Below, piece by piece: positions 5,948 to 5,954 of a stretch of 5,954 nucleotides of DNA. Under the pieces are notes generated by a model. The model saw only the letters and a program-made list of their open reading frames with translations, was not told the DNA's origin and did no database searches. This stretch comes from Desulfotignum sp. (GTDB lineage Bacteria; Desulfobacterota; Desulfobacteria; Desulfobacterales; Desulfobacteraceae), in contig JAABRW010000060.1 of assembly GCA_011390695.1 (NCBI GenBank), forward strand, positions 1 through 5,954. The letters run 5' to 3'. The position numbers and the translations under genes are program-made. Each line of letters opens with the position of its first letter. Positions within the stretch are counted from its first letter, which is position 1.

Positions 5948-5954
5948 AATTCCC

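Noticed and set aside
1..5954. Mobile elements, tRNA or rRNA genes, CRISPR arrays.
   Set aside because: I saw no transposase, terminal repeats, regularly spaced repeats or tRNA-like cloverleaf in either strand.

Overview
The window reads left to right on the + strand. It carries five intact protein genes and one substantial intergenic gap. Codon use (AAA-rich lysine, many GGC/CTG/CCG codons, moderate GC), strong GGAG-type ribosome sites and the permease plus REC-CBS combination suggest a Gram-negative anaerobe. A Desulfobacterales-type sulfate reducer (Desulfobacter / Desulfotignum-like) is my best guess, but it rests on gene flavour only; no rRNA or marker gene is present.

Layout: (1) 16-1083 is a TauE/SafE-family permease. 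(2) 1084-1275 is an intergenic stretch packed with three consecutive inverted repeats, the last with a perfect 14-bp stem; none is followed by a T-run. (3) 1276-5947 looks like one transcription unit of four genes. They are a small three-helix membrane protein of unknown function (1276-1719), a response regulator whose output is a pair of CBS domains (1742-2611), a membrane-anchored histidine-kinase-like protein whose ATP-binding motifs are eroded (about 2604-3602), and a 782-residue protein that joins a GNAT-type acyltransferase to a zinc-dependent class II-like histone-deacetylase-family domain (3599-5947). The first gap in this unit is 22 nt, the next junction overlaps by 8 nt, and the last is an ATGA overlap, which implies translational coupling.

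How the genes may work together: the CBS, GNAT and HDAC-family domains are the same three domain classes found in the acuABC operon of Bacillus, where AcuA acetylates and AcuC deacetylates acetyl-CoA synthetase and AcuB is a CBS protein. Here the writer and eraser are fused in one chain, the CBS module is fused to a phosphorylatable receiver, and a probable pseudokinase sits between them. My inference is a signal-controlled reversible protein-acylation module, possibly tied to uptake or export of an organic or sulfur anion by the neighbouring permease. The domain assignments are well supported by visible motifs. The pathway, substrate and link to the permease are hypotheses.

A further structural oddity lies inside the fusion gene. 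A GC-rich hairpin and an A10 tract together form, on the minus strand, a textbook intrinsic terminator (3971-3998).
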